Part shown: positions 21,039-29,998 of the stretch, one piece after another
How the letters are laid out: every line of letters begins with the position of its first letter
How positions within the stretch are numbered: the stretch's first letter is position 1
Origin: Chloroflexota bacterium
Lineage (GTDB): Bacteria; Chloroflexota; Limnocylindria; Limnocylindrales; CSP1-4
Length of the DNA: 64,000 nucleotides
Direction: 5' to 3'
Assembly (NCBI GenBank): GCA_947475545.1
Contig: CANJLL010000001.1
Location: 62,001-126,000, forward strand
Notes under the pieces: generated by a model
Database searches by the model: none
Told to the model about the DNA's origin: nothing
What the model saw: only the letters and a program-made list of their open reading frames with translations
Program-made: the position numbers and the translations under genes

Positions 21039-21986
21039 CTACTTGCCCAGGCCCAGCTCCAGGTGGCCGAAGATCGCCTGCAGGCGTGCGCGGTCCGCCG
21101 CCGGCAGCGGACCCGAGCCGACCGCCGCGGCGTTCTCCTCGAGGTGCTCGCGGCTGAACGTGCCGGTCAGCACCGTGGCGACGGCCGGGCCGCCCGCGAC
21201 GTAGCGGTAGCAGGCCGCCTGGACCGACGGCGTCTCCTCGTTGACCAGCCAGCCGAGCGGATCGGCGTCCGGGACGGCGTCGGGCCTGAGATCCCCGCTT
21301 GCCTTGAGGGCCGCGACCTGGGCCTCCAGCGCCGCCGGCGATGCGAGGGCGCGGCGGACTGCGGCCATGACCACCACACCCACGCCCCTGGCCGCGGCCA
21401 TGGGCAGGATGTCCCGCTCGGCGTTCTGGTGGAGGACGTTGTAGCCGACCATGATCACGTCCACCTCGTCCTGGCGGACGGCCCGCGCCAGCGTCTCGTG
21501 GCGGGGGTCGTCACCGGCGAACGACTCCGTGACGCCGATCGCCCTGATCAGCCCGGCCTCGCGAGCGCGCAGGAGCACCGGAAGGTGGGTCGCCATCACC
21601 GCGTCATAGGCGCCGGCCTTCAGGGCGTGGACGTAGAAGACGTCGATCATGTCCGTCCCGAGCCGGCCGAGGCTCGACTGCATGGCAGCCTCCACCTCCG
21701 CGCCGGTGAGGAGCGTGCCGTCCGGTGTCTGCGGCTGGTACTTGCTGGCGAGGACGTAGTCGCCGCGGGGCACGCCCGCGAGGGCGGCCGCCAGGCGTGT
21801 TTCGCTGTCGCGGTAGGCCCGGGCGGTGTCGAAACAGTTGACGCCCAACTCCAGCGCCCGGAGCGCGAGCAGGCGCGCCTCGCGCGCCTCGGCTCCCAGC
21901 GCCTGCCCGAAGAGATTCGCCCCACCAGTCCCAAGACCGAGGAGCGAGACGCGGATGCCCGTCCTGCCGAGGCTCCGGTATTCCAT
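21039..21986 (-). CDS. Aldo/keto reductase
   Basis: A 315-residue aldo/keto reductase with the full catalytic tetrad: Asp53 and Tyr58 in CFDTARAY, Lys82 in LASKYQ and His120 in FYVHALK. The layout resembles the bacterial galactose/threo-aldose dehydrogenase branch. NAD(P)H-dependent reduction or oxidation of a sugar or aldehyde is expected in the cytoplasm. The start at 21986 begins at the family N-terminus (EYRSLGRTG); ribosome binding is weak. It stands alone on the minus strand, divergent from the ceramidase-like gene. Confidence 0.9.
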   Translation of the reverse strand: MEYRSLGRTGIRVSLLGLGTGGANLFGQALGAEAREARLLALRALELGVNCFDTARAYRDSETRLAAALAGVPRGDYVLASKYQPQTPDGTLLTGAEVEAAMQSSLGRLGTDMIDVFYVHALKAGAYDAVMATHLPVLLRAREAGLIRAIGVTESFAGDDPRHETLARAVRQDEVDVIMVGYNVLHQNAERDILPMAAARGVGVVVMAAVRRALASPAALEAQVAALKASGDLRPDAVPDADPLGWLVNEETPSVQAACYRYVAGGPAVATVLTGTFSREHLEENAAAVGSGPLPAADRARLQAIFGHLELGLGK

Positions 21987-22155
21987 GCTCAGTTGCGCCC
22001 CAGCTGGGATTCCACGAACAGGCTCCGCTCGCCGTGGCCGGAGCCGGCATCGGCGATGGATCGCCGACCACGCAGGTCCGCTCCGCACGCGTGACACGCA
22101 GGGTACGTGGAAGTGGGGTTGACGGTCTCCGCAGCCCGCCGCTGCCCCGTGGGGG

Positions 22156-22161
22156 TAGCAT
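22156..22161 (+). promoter_or_regulatory. -10 box TAGCAT directly before a probable leaderless gene
   Basis: TAGCAT ends seven bases before the ATG at 22169, and no Shine-Dalgarno sequence is present. A start of transcription at or next to the ATG would give a leaderless message. TTGACG at 22119-22124 is too far upstream (31 bases) to be its -35 box. Confidence 0.45.
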
Positions 22162-22168
22162 CGACGCG

Positions 22169-23638
22169 ATGACCATGCTTGCCGGTGCCGCCGCGGTCGA
22201 CATCACGCCGCCCCTGCCGGTCGACATCCTGGGGTTCGTCCGTCGTGCCGTGGCACCTCGCGTGGCCTGGGAACCGCTCCAGGCGACCGCCTGCGTGTTG
22301 CGCACGCCCGGCACGACCGTCGTCATCGTGGCCGCCGACCTCGCCGGGCTCACGACGCCGATCGCGGATCGAATCCGCGAGCGCATCGGCGAGGCCATCG
22401 GCTGCGACCCGGCCAACGTGCTGCTGAACTCGAGCCACTCCCACTCCGCCCCGTGGCCCGGCGCAACGATCAAGCTGGGGGGCGAGTTCGACGGTTGGAC
22501 CGAGCGCGAGCGTCGCTACTGGGAGAGCCTGCCGGACCTCTACGCATCGGCGGCCGTCCAGGCCGCCGAGCGGCTCGTGCCGGCGCGGGTCGGCGGCGGG
22601 GTGGGCAGGGTCGCCGGACTGGCGGTGAACCGGCGGGAGCGCACGGCGGACGGCCGGACGATCCTCGGCTGGAACCCCGACGGCTTCATCGACGAGTCGG
22701 TGGTTGCGATTCGCATCGACGAGGCGGGTGGCGGGCCGACGCGTAGCGGTGCGGCATCCCCCGGTGGCATCGCGACGTTCGTCGGGTTCGGCTGCCACCC
22801 GGTGGTGCTCGGGCCGGAGCTGCCGCACGTCAGCCCCGATTTCGTGGGCTCGCTCCGGAGGCACCTGTCGTCCACCGGCCGTCCCGGGGCGGTCACGGTC
22901 TTCCTGCAGGGTGCCGCCGGAAACGTCCTGCCGCTCGAGGGCTTCTTCGATCACCATGGCCCCGAGGTCGTCTTCGGAGAACGGCTTGCCCTGGAAGCCG
23001 CCCACGCGATCGCCGATCTCGACCCCCGCCCCACAACGATCGAGGGCATCGAGTACGGGTCCGTGACGCCCATCTCGCTGTACCGGCGCCGACTCGTGCA
23101 GGACCCGCCGGCTCAGCCGCTCCGGGCAGCGCGCCGGATCGTGGCCTTGCCGCTGCTGGAGCTTCCGGCCGTCGGAGCGCTCCAGACGGAGCTCGCCGAG
23201 CGCCGTGCGGACCTTGCCGCCCGGCGGGCGAGGGGCGAAACCCGCGCCACCACGAACCCGGTCAAGTACCACGTCGACTGGCTCGAGGCCATGCTGGCCG
23301 CGGAGCGCGCCGGGGGCCGGCCGACCGAGGTCCCGGGCGAGATCTGGGCCGCCCGCCTGGGCGACTGTGCCATCGTCGGGGCCCCGGGTGAGATCTTCGG
23401 CGAGATCGGCGCGGCCGTTCGCGCGGGGTCGCCGGCGGCAGTCACGATCTTCGCCGGCTACTGCCAGGGCGTGCTGGGCTACGTTCCCACCCCGGAGGAG
23501 TACCCGTACGGCGGGTATGAGCCCGCGGTCTCGCATCGCGGCTACGGCCTTCCGGCCCCGTTCTCACCGGACGTGGCCGGCATCATCCGCGAGACGTCGC
23601 TGTCCCTCCTTCGTGAACTGTTCGCAGATGAAGGCTGA
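22169..23638 (+). CDS. Neutral/alkaline ceramidase-like protein
   Basis: A 489-residue protein resembling the N-terminal domain of neutral/alkaline non-lysosomal ceramidase. It begins with a typical AAAVDITPP segment, has an SSHSHSAPWPG stretch near residue 87 that would supply zinc-binding His residues, a GCHPVVLG stretch mid-protein and QGAAGNVLP after it. There is no signal peptide, so it is probably cytoplasmic, and it lacks the C-terminal domain of true ceramidases. In bacteria such proteins are often found near sugar and amide catabolic genes, and the substrate is unknown. It overlaps the next gene by 11 bases. Confidence 0.75.
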   Translation: MTMLAGAAAVDITPPLPVDILGFVRRAVAPRVAWEPLQATACVLRTPGTTVVIVAADLAGLTTPIADRIRERIGEAIGCDPANVLLNSSHSHSAPWPGATIKLGGEFDGWTERERRYWESLPDLYASAAVQAAERLVPARVGGGVGRVAGLAVNRRERTADGRTILGWNPDGFIDESVVAIRIDEAGGGPTRSGAASPGGIATFVGFGCHPVVLGPELPHVSPDFVGSLRRHLSSTGRPGAVTVFLQGAAGNVLPLEGFFDHHGPEVVFGERLALEAAHAIADLDPRPTTIEGIEYGSVTPISLYRRRLVQDPPAQPLRAARRIVALPLLELPAVGALQTELAERRADLAARRARGETRATTNPVKYHVDWLEAMLAAERAGGRPTEVPGEIWAARLGDCAIVGAPGEIFGEIGAAVRAGSPAAVTIFAGYCQGVLGYVPTPEEYPYGGYEPAVSHRGYGLPAPFSPDVAGIIRETSLSLLRELFADEG

Positions 23639-25028
23639 CGTCGCCTGGCGACCCCGCGTCGGCCTCGTGACGGTCCGCTTCATGCTGTACGACGCGCAGA
23701 TGGGGTCCGACTTCCCGGAACGGATGCGCGCCCACGCAGCCCGATCTGCGGAGATCCTCGGCCGGTTCGCGGACGTCGTGGCGCCACCTCTGATCGAGTC
23801 CGAGGCGGATGCCGCGGTGGTCGCCAGGCTGCTGGCATCGGAGCGGCTCGACGCGGTGGTCTTCGCCCCCACGATGGTCGCGCCCCCGTCGTTCGCCGAC
23901 CTCGCGCTCGCGTCGGTCGATGCGCCCCTGGTGATCTGGAACGCGCCGGCGATCGACCGGCTGCCTGACGACTACCACCAGGACGAGGCGACGGTCCACT
24001 CGACCACCGTGGGGTCGGTCATGTTCGGCAATGTCCAGGTCCGCCGCGGTCGCGAGTTCCAGGTCGTGACCGCGGGCCACGACGATCCGGTCCGACTCGC
24101 GACGCTGGAGCGGACGGTTCGGGCCGTCGCCGTCGCCGGATCGCTCCGCGGATCGACGTTCCTCCGGGTTGGGGACACGATCCCCGGCTATCTCGACGTG
24201 GAGGCAGACGACTCCGCGCTCGCCCGACTGGGTGTGCGGGAGGTCCGTCTTCCTCTCGGGGAGTGGGAGGCCCGGGTTCGCGGTGCGGACGCCGCTCGAG
24301 TGGATGTCCTGGATCGCGGCGTACGCATGCGTTGGGCGGGCGATCCGGGGCCGTGCGCCTCCCGCAGCGCTCGGATCGCCGTCGCCTTGTCGAGCGCGCT
24401 CGATGAGGTCGGCGCCGCCGGCGGCGCCGTGAACTGTCACGGTGCCTGGTTCCGCCAAAGCACCGAGGTGGGCCTGCCCGCCTGCCTGGCGGTCGCCATC
24501 GAGACCGACCGCGGCCGCCCGATCGCATGCACCGGAGATCAGCCGACGGCGATCGCGCTGACGCTCGCCCGCCGATTGACGGGTGCTGCCCTCTACTGCG
24601 AGTGCTACGTCCCCGAGCGTTCGACCGGCCTCGTCCTGGTGGCAGCCGGCGGCGAGGGCGATCCCGCCTGGGCGGAGCCCGCGGACGGCGTGACCCTGGA
24701 GGCAAACGATCACTACCCCGGCCTGCTCGGCGAGGGCACGTCCATCGCCTTTGGGCTGCGCACCGGTCCGGCGACGATCCTCTCCCTCTCGCCCACCGAC
24801 GATGGCTGGGTCCTGGCCTGGGCGACCGGCGCCGTCGTCGAGTCGCGCTCCTCGGCGATGCGCGGGCCCAACGGGATGTTCCGCTTCGATTCCGGCGTCG
24901 GCGAGGAGGCGATGAGCCGCTGGATCCGCTCCGGCGCGACCCACCACAACGCGCTCGCCCCGGGGTGCCTCGATGTCGAGGTGCCGGCGCTGGCTGCGGC
25001 CCTCCGCATCCGTCAGCAGCGGGTCTAG
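23628..25028 (+). CDS. L-fucose/L-arabinose isomerase family-like protein
   Basis: A 466-residue protein with the three-domain plan of the L-fucose isomerase family. The N-terminal half has the segment VIWNAPAID and a long alpha/beta region; the C-terminal half holds NCHGAWFRQ, ECYVPE, a YPGLLGEGT region and the terminal GATHHNALAPG, where the family places metal and substrate residues. The ATG at 23628 lies within the end of the ceramidase-like gene, so translation is probably coupled. Similarity to true isomerases looks distant and the substrate is unknown. Its stop shares a CTAG with the convergent dehydroquinase-like gene. Confidence 0.72.
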   Translation: MKADVAWRPRVGLVTVRFMLYDAQMGSDFPERMRAHAARSAEILGRFADVVAPPLIESEADAAVVARLLASERLDAVVFAPTMVAPPSFADLALASVDAPLVIWNAPAIDRLPDDYHQDEATVHSTTVGSVMFGNVQVRRGREFQVVTAGHDDPVRLATLERTVRAVAVAGSLRGSTFLRVGDTIPGYLDVEADDSALARLGVREVRLPLGEWEARVRGADAARVDVLDRGVRMRWAGDPGPCASRSARIAVALSSALDEVGAAGGAVNCHGAWFRQSTEVGLPACLAVAIETDRGRPIACTGDQPTAIALTLARRLTGAALYCECYVPERSTGLVLVAAGGEGDPAWAEPADGVTLEANDHYPGLLGEGTSIAFGLRTGPATILSLSPTDDGWVLAWATGAVVESRSSAMRGPNGMFRFDSGVGEEAMSRWIRSGATHHNALAPGCLDVEVPALAAALRIRQQRV

Positions 25029-25930
25029 CCGGGGGCCGACCGGGGCTGCCCCGAGGGGGTCGCCTTCGACGATGCGGGCACGAGCAGGCGGATGACCCGC
25101 CGAAGGTCGCCGACCAGCGGCTGCCCGGCGAAGCCGTAGGCGGCGCCGGCCGGCCGGCCGAGCAGCCACGCCGAGCCGAAGGCCGCGCCGGCGATGCGGG
25201 TCACCGTGCCGGCAGCACCGGCGCCCACGAGCGTGAAGGGGATCGACAGATCGGTCGCCAGGCGCGCCGTCGCGCTGAGCGCGACCAGCAGGTCCGCACG
25301 GTCGCGGCACGGCGTCACGATCTTGAGGAGGTCGGCGCCACGGGAAACCGCCGCATCAGCGATGCGCAGCAGGCCGTCAACCGCCTGGGGCCGCCCCGTG
25401 TGACACGAGAACAGCGCCTGGGCACCCATGGACCTGGCGGTCGACGCCACCTCCCGCTGCCGTTCGATGGCGGCCGGCGACCAGGTGACCTCGGCGGGCT
25501 CGCCCGGGCTGGACGCGAACGCCTCGGCCGCGGCGCTCCCGGGCGGCGGGGCCGGCCGCGGGTCGAACGTGTCCAGCTCGATGTCGATCGCGACCGAACC
25601 GGCCCCGACCAGCGCCAGCTGGCGCTCCATCCGCTCGTCGTCCGGCCAATCAGGCATCACCGCCTCCGCCAGCCCGTACGCGGTCATGAACGCGCGGCGG
25701 CGGCACGACGTGTAGGCGGGCGCGGGTGCCGCGCCGAGCAGGGCCGCCAGGGACGCGGGCGACGCGCCGGACAGGGCCGGGAGGTTGACCTCGAAGGCGT
25801 CGGCGCCGTCGGACAGCGCCTGCCGCATCGTCTCGGCCGCCGTGGCAGCGTCCCGGTCGGTGATCACGGCCACGATGAACGGGCGCCCCAGCGATCCCAG
25901 CTGCGAGGTGTTCACGGAGCGCTCAGCCAT
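25025..25930 (-). CDS. Type I 3-dehydroquinate dehydratase-like protein
   Basis: A 301-residue protein with the type I dehydroquinase pattern. The Schiff-base lysine fits LLKIVTP near residue 201, the partner His fits FSCHTG near 176, and the substrate-loop region reads VTRIAGAAFGS and later AFAGQPL, matching the Arg and Gln positions of the family. The early E-x-R of the true enzyme reads EVN here, so one substrate-carboxylate Arg is lost. It overlaps the isocitrate-lyase-like gene upstream by eight bases. No other shikimate or quinate gene is nearby, so a different aldol-like or dehydratase reaction is possible. Confidence 0.72.
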   Translation of the reverse strand: MAERSVNTSQLGSLGRPFIVAVITDRDAATAAETMRQALSDGADAFEVNLPALSGASPASLAALLGAAPAPAYTSCRRRAFMTAYGLAEAVMPDWPDDERMERQLALVGAGSVAIDIELDTFDPRPAPPPGSAAAEAFASSPGEPAEVTWSPAAIERQREVASTARSMGAQALFSCHTGRPQAVDGLLRIADAAVSRGADLLKIVTPCRDRADLLVALSATARLATDLSIPFTLVGAGAAGTVTRIAGAAFGSAWLLGRPAGAAYGFAGQPLVGDLRRVIRLLVPASSKATPSGQPRSAPG

Positions 25931-26792
25931 CCGTCCGCCGGCCCGGCTCGTAGCGGTCCTCGGCGGCGATGATCTCCGGCAGGCCGACCAGGTCGTTGAA
26001 TTCGTCGAACGAGAGCATTCGCTCCGCGTACGCGCCGTAGCTCCCCGTCTGCTTCAGCTCCGCGTAGTAGCCCCGCAGCGCATGCGAGACCGCGTACAGC
26101 ACGTCCGCCTGGAGCAGGAACCGGTAGCCCAGGCGTTCCAGGTCCGCCTTGGGGACGAGCGGCGACAGGCCCTTGAACACCCAGTTGTAGAGGAGGGGAG
26201 CGTCGATGAGCCGGGGGAGCCGCTCCACCTGCTCGAGCGTTGTCGGCGCCTCGATGAAGATGACGTCGGCACCGGCCTCGCGGTAGGCGTTGGCCCGATC
26301 GACCGCCTCGTTGAAGCCCTCCACGGCGAGTGCGTCGGTCCGGGCGAAGAGGAGGAAGTCCTCCGTCGTGCGCGTGTCCACGAAGGCATGGATCTTGGCG
26401 ACGAAGTCGGCCTGCGGGACGACCCGCTTGCCGCGCATGTGCCCGCACTTCTTGGGCAGCACCTGGTCCTCGAGGTGGATCGCGGACGCGCCGGCCTGCT
26501 GCATCTCCCGCACCAGGCGGCGGACGTTCAGGTAGTTTCCGTAGCCGTCGTCGCCGTCCGCCAGGATCGGCGCGTGGGCGACGCCGGCCACGCGCCGGAC
26601 GGCCTCCGCCTGCTCGGTCAGCGTCAGGAGGCCGACGTCGGGCAGCCCGAACGCGGAGCCTGACGTGTTGTAGCCGCCCACGTGCAGCCAGTCGAAGTCG
26701 AGCCGACTGGCGATCCGCGCCGCGAGGGCATCGTTGACGCTGACGACCTGGGCGATCGAGGTCCCGCTCCTGAGATCGGCCTTGAGGCCCAT
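25923..26792 (-). CDS. Isocitrate lyase/PEP mutase superfamily lyase
   Basis: A 289-residue member of the isocitrate lyase/phosphoenolpyruvate mutase family. The metal-binding segment is ADGDDGYGN (residues 78-86) and the active-site loop KKCGH (114-118) is intact with Cys116, so a C-C lyase such as a 2-methylisocitrate-type or carboxyPEP-type enzyme is more likely than a mutase. It is shorter than isocitrate lyase. AGGAG lies seven bases before the ATG. It is the first gene of a two-gene minus unit, divergent from the nine-gene operon. Confidence 0.88.
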   Translation of the reverse strand: MGLKADLRSGTSIAQVVSVNDALAARIASRLDFDWLHVGGYNTSGSAFGLPDVGLLTLTEQAEAVRRVAGVAHAPILADGDDGYGNYLNVRRLVREMQQAGASAIHLEDQVLPKKCGHMRGKRVVPQADFVAKIHAFVDTRTTEDFLLFARTDALAVEGFNEAVDRANAYREAGADVIFIEAPTTLEQVERLPRLIDAPLLYNWVFKGLSPLVPKADLERLGYRFLLQADVLYAVSHALRGYYAELKQTGSYGAYAERMLSFDEFNDLVGLPEIIAAEDRYEPGRRTDG

Positions 26793-26858
26793 GGCGCGTC
26801 TCCTGGTCGGCCGGGCCACCCCGGAAGCCCGGGGGCGGGTCTGTCGCCCGGCACGGGT

Positions 26859-26875
26859 CCACCGTACTATGGTGG
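26859..26875. promoter_or_regulatory. Inverted repeat CCACC-N7-GGTGG over a -10-like box
   Basis: In the 124-base divergent gap, CCACC (26859-26863) and GGTGG (26871-26875) flank GTACTAT. TACTAT (26865-26870) could be the -10 box of the nine-gene operon. A factor bound to this symmetric site would cover the promoter. The -35 region is poor. Confidence 0.4.
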
Positions 26876-26916
26876 CCCGGCCGCTGGAAGCCCGGTCGCG
26901 ATACAGGGAGGGCCCG

Positions 26917-28422
26917 ATGCGACTCGCCGTTCTCGGCATCATGCACGAGACGAACACCTTCTCGAACGTCCCGACGGACGACCGGGTCTTCGAGGAGTCA
27001 ACGATCGGGAATGGCCCGGGCATCCTCCTCGGGGACCGCGTCTGGGAGGTCTGGGGGGACTCCGGTATCACCGTCGCGGGCTACAAGGACGCGGATGCCG
27101 AACCGGGCGTCCAGGTCGTCCCGGTCGGCTGGGCCACCACCAACACGGGCGGAAAGCTCCCAACCTCCACCTTCGACCGCATCGTGGCCGGACAGCTGGC
27201 ACGGCTGGAGGCCGAGGGGCCGTTCGACGGCATCCTGCTGGGCCAGCACGGGGCCATGGTCGTCGAGGGCTATCCCGACGGCGACGCGGAGTTCATCCGA
27301 CGGGTCCGCGCAGCCGTGGGCCCCCGCGTGCCCATCGGGAACGTGATGGACACGCACGGGAACGTCTCGCCCGCCCAGGTCCACGGCGTGGACATCACGC
27401 TCCTCTGGCGCACCAACCCGCACATGGACTGCCGCGACCGAGGGCTCCAGTGCGCCCGACTGATCGCCCAGACCGTCCGCGGCGAGATCCAGCCCGTGCA
27501 GGCGATCGTCAACCCGCCATTGGTCGCCAACATCCTCGCCCAGAACACCGCCGACGAGCCGATGCGCGGGCTGCTGGCCCAGGCCCTCGAGCTGACAGCG
27601 GCCACGCCTGGCTTGCTCGACGCCAGCATCGGCGAGGGGTTCCCGTACGGCGACGTGCCCCACATGGGGATGGCGCTGGTCGCCGTGGCCGATCGGGACG
27701 TCTCCCTCGCCGAGAGGGTGGCTCGCACGCTTGCCCGGCGGACCTGGGAGCTGCGCGAGGCCTTCGACCCTCGGGGCGTCTCGGTCGCGGACGCGGTCCG
27801 CCTGGAGCGCGGCGACGCCGCGGGACCCATCGTGCTGCTCGACTGCGGTGACAACATGGGCGCCGGCACGCCGGGCGACTCCACCTTCATCCTGGCCGGT
27901 CTCCTCCGGGAGCGGCGGACCGACTGGCTCATCACCGTTCACGATTTCGAGGCTGTCCTGGCCTGTGTCGCAGCCGGCGTCGGCGGGAACGTCCAGCTGA
28001 TGGTCGGCGGCAAGATCGACGGGCTGCACGGCACCCCCCAGCCGATCACCGGACGGGTGCGCACGCTGGCGGACGGCAAGTTCAAGGCCCACGACGCTCG
28101 GGTCCATGCTGGGCACAAGGAGTTCGACGGCGGGACCACGGCCGTGGTGCAGACCGACGGCGGCGGGACCGTTGTCCTGACCACGCTCCCGGTGATGACC
28201 ATGAGCCTCGACCAGCACTACTCGATCGGCATCAACCCGGCCCGGTTCGATCTCGTCGTCACCAAGGGCGTGATGTCGCCACAGCCCGCGTACGGCGTGA
28301 TCGCCTCGCGCATGGTCTACGTGGACACGCCCGGGATCTCGACGGCGAATCCCCGGTTCCTGGGCCACCAGCATCGGCGCCGCCCGATGTTCCCGTTCGA
28401 GCAGGGCACGGAGTGGTCATGA
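26917..28422 (+). CDS. M81 family metallopeptidase, tandem copy 1 (M81-2)
   Basis: A 501-residue M81 (MlrC-type) protein. MHETNTF (residues 9-15) starts the zinc site, GQHGAMV and MDTHGNVS follow, and the C-terminal domain carries DCGDNMGAGTPGDSTF and ends with the segment RRRPMFPFE. AGGGAGG lies about four bases before the ATG, and the neighbouring copy starts with the same residues. It is first in the nine-gene operon. It is very similar to the next gene along its whole length, so the two arose by tandem duplication. Confidence 0.9.
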   Translation: MRLAVLGIMHETNTFSNVPTDDRVFEESTIGNGPGILLGDRVWEVWGDSGITVAGYKDADAEPGVQVVPVGWATTNTGGKLPTSTFDRIVAGQLARLEAEGPFDGILLGQHGAMVVEGYPDGDAEFIRRVRAAVGPRVPIGNVMDTHGNVSPAQVHGVDITLLWRTNPHMDCRDRGLQCARLIAQTVRGEIQPVQAIVNPPLVANILAQNTADEPMRGLLAQALELTAATPGLLDASIGEGFPYGDVPHMGMALVAVADRDVSLAERVARTLARRTWELREAFDPRGVSVADAVRLERGDAAGPIVLLDCGDNMGAGTPGDSTFILAGLLRERRTDWLITVHDFEAVLACVAAGVGGNVQLMVGGKIDGLHGTPQPITGRVRTLADGKFKAHDARVHAGHKEFDGGTTAVVQTDGGGTVVLTTLPVMTMSLDQHYSIGINPARFDLVVTKGVMSPQPAYGVIASRMVYVDTPGISTANPRFLGHQHRRRPMFPFEQGTEWS

Positions 28423-28449
28423 CGCATTCCGGGCGCAGGGGGTAGTCAG

Positions 28450-29955
28450 ATGCGACTCGCCGTCCTCGGCATCATGCACGAGACCAACACGTTCTCGAAC
28501 GTCCCGACGGACGACCGCGCGTTCGCCGAGGCGGCGTTCGGCGGCCGCCACGGCGACCTGCTGGGCGACGAGGTCCGCGAGGTCTACGGGGACGTCGGGA
28601 TCACGGTCGCGGGCTTCATGGACGCCGACGCCGACCCCGGCGTCAGCGTGGTTCCCATCGGCTGGGCGGCGACGGGCCCGGGCGGACCCCTCCCGACCTC
28701 GACCTTCGACCGGATCACGGCGGCCCAGCTCGCCCGCCTGGAGGCCGAGGGCCCGTTCGACGGGATCCTCCTCGGCCAGCACGGGGCCATGGTCGTCGAG
28801 GGCCATCCGGACGGTGACGCCGAGTTCATCCGGCGGGTCCGCGCGGCGGTCGGCCCGCGCGTGCCCATCGGCAACGTCATGGACACCCACGGCAACGTCT
28901 CGCCGGCCCAGGTCCAGGGCGTCGACATCACGCTGCTCTGGCGGACCAACCCGCACCTGGACTGCCGCGCCCGCGGGCTCCAGTGCGCCCGCCTCATCGC
29001 GCAGACGGTTCGCGGCGAGATCCAGCCGGTCCAGGCGATCGTCAACCCGCCGCTCGTGGCCAACATCCTGGCCCAGAACACCGCCGACGAGCCGATGCGC
29101 GGCCTGCTCGCCCAGGCGCTGGACCTCACCGCCGCCACGCCGGGGCTGCTCGACGCCAGCATCGGCGAGGGCTTCCCCTACGCCGATGTCCCCCACATGG
29201 GGATGGCTGCGGTGGTGGTCGCCGACCGTGACCAGGCCGCCGCGGAGGCCGCGGCCAGGGCCCTGGCCCTCCGGATCTGGGAGCAGCGCGAGGCCTTCGA
29301 TCCCCACGGGGTCTCCGTCGCCGACGCGGTTCGCCTGGAGCGTGGCGCCGGGGCGGGTCCCGTGGTCTTGCTGGACTGCGGCGACAACATGGGCGCCGGC
29401 ACGCCTGGCGACTCCACCTTCATTCTCGAGGGGCTGCTGCGCGAGCGGCGGTCCGGCTGGTTGCTCACGGTCCACGACCCCGAGGCCGTCCAGGCCTGCG
29501 TCCGCGCGGGCGTGGGCGCCACCGTGCGGCTGCTGGTCGGCGGCAGGATCGACGGCCTGCACGGTACCCCCCAGCCGATCGCGGGCCGGGTCCGGACCAT
29601 CTCGGACGGCAAGTTCAGGGCCTACGACAAGCATGTCCACGGCGGCCACAAGGCGTTCGACGGCGGGGTCACCGCCGTGCTTGAGACCGATGCCGGCGGG
29701 ACGGTGGTGCTCACGACCCTGGCGGTCCTGACCATGAGCCTCGACCAGCACTACTCGATCGGGATCGACCCCGCCCGCTTCGACCTGATCGTGGCCAAGG
29801 GCGTCATGTCCCCGCAGCCCGCCTACGGCGTCATCGCCTCGCGCATGGTCTACGTAGACACGCCCGGGATCTCGACGGCGAATCCCCGGTTCCTGGGCCA
29901 CCAGCATCGGCGCCGACCCATGTTCCCGTTCGAGCAGGACACGCGGTGGCCCTAG
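28450..29955 (+). CDS. M81 family metallopeptidase, tandem copy 2 (M81-3)
   Basis: A 501-residue paralogue of the gene just upstream, equal in length and aligned without visible gaps. All zinc-site segments (HETNTF, GQHGAMV, MDTHGNVS) are kept. Third codon positions differ between the copies in most of the gene, but 59 bases near the 3' end (29857-29915) are identical to 28324-28382, which hints at later gene conversion. The start ATG has GGGGG about eight bases upstream. Whether the two copies form a hetero-oligomer or have different substrates is unknown. Confidence 0.9.
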   Translation: MRLAVLGIMHETNTFSNVPTDDRAFAEAAFGGRHGDLLGDEVREVYGDVGITVAGFMDADADPGVSVVPIGWAATGPGGPLPTSTFDRITAAQLARLEAEGPFDGILLGQHGAMVVEGHPDGDAEFIRRVRAAVGPRVPIGNVMDTHGNVSPAQVQGVDITLLWRTNPHLDCRARGLQCARLIAQTVRGEIQPVQAIVNPPLVANILAQNTADEPMRGLLAQALDLTAATPGLLDASIGEGFPYADVPHMGMAAVVVADRDQAAAEAAARALALRIWEQREAFDPHGVSVADAVRLERGAGAGPVVLLDCGDNMGAGTPGDSTFILEGLLRERRSGWLLTVHDPEAVQACVRAGVGATVRLLVGGRIDGLHGTPQPIAGRVRTISDGKFRAYDKHVHGGHKAFDGGVTAVLETDAGGTVVLTTLAVLTMSLDQHYSIGIDPARFDLIVAKGVMSPQPAYGVIASRMVYVDTPGISTANPRFLGHQHRRRPMFPFEQDTRWP

Positions 29956-29998
29956 GCCCAGGGCGGCCCGCGCGCCCTGGCATCCGGTGGCCGATCCG

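Noticed and set aside
22119-22161. TTGACG and TAGCAT as a normal -35/-10 promoter pair
   Set aside because: The spacer is 31 bases, too long for a sigma-70-type promoter.
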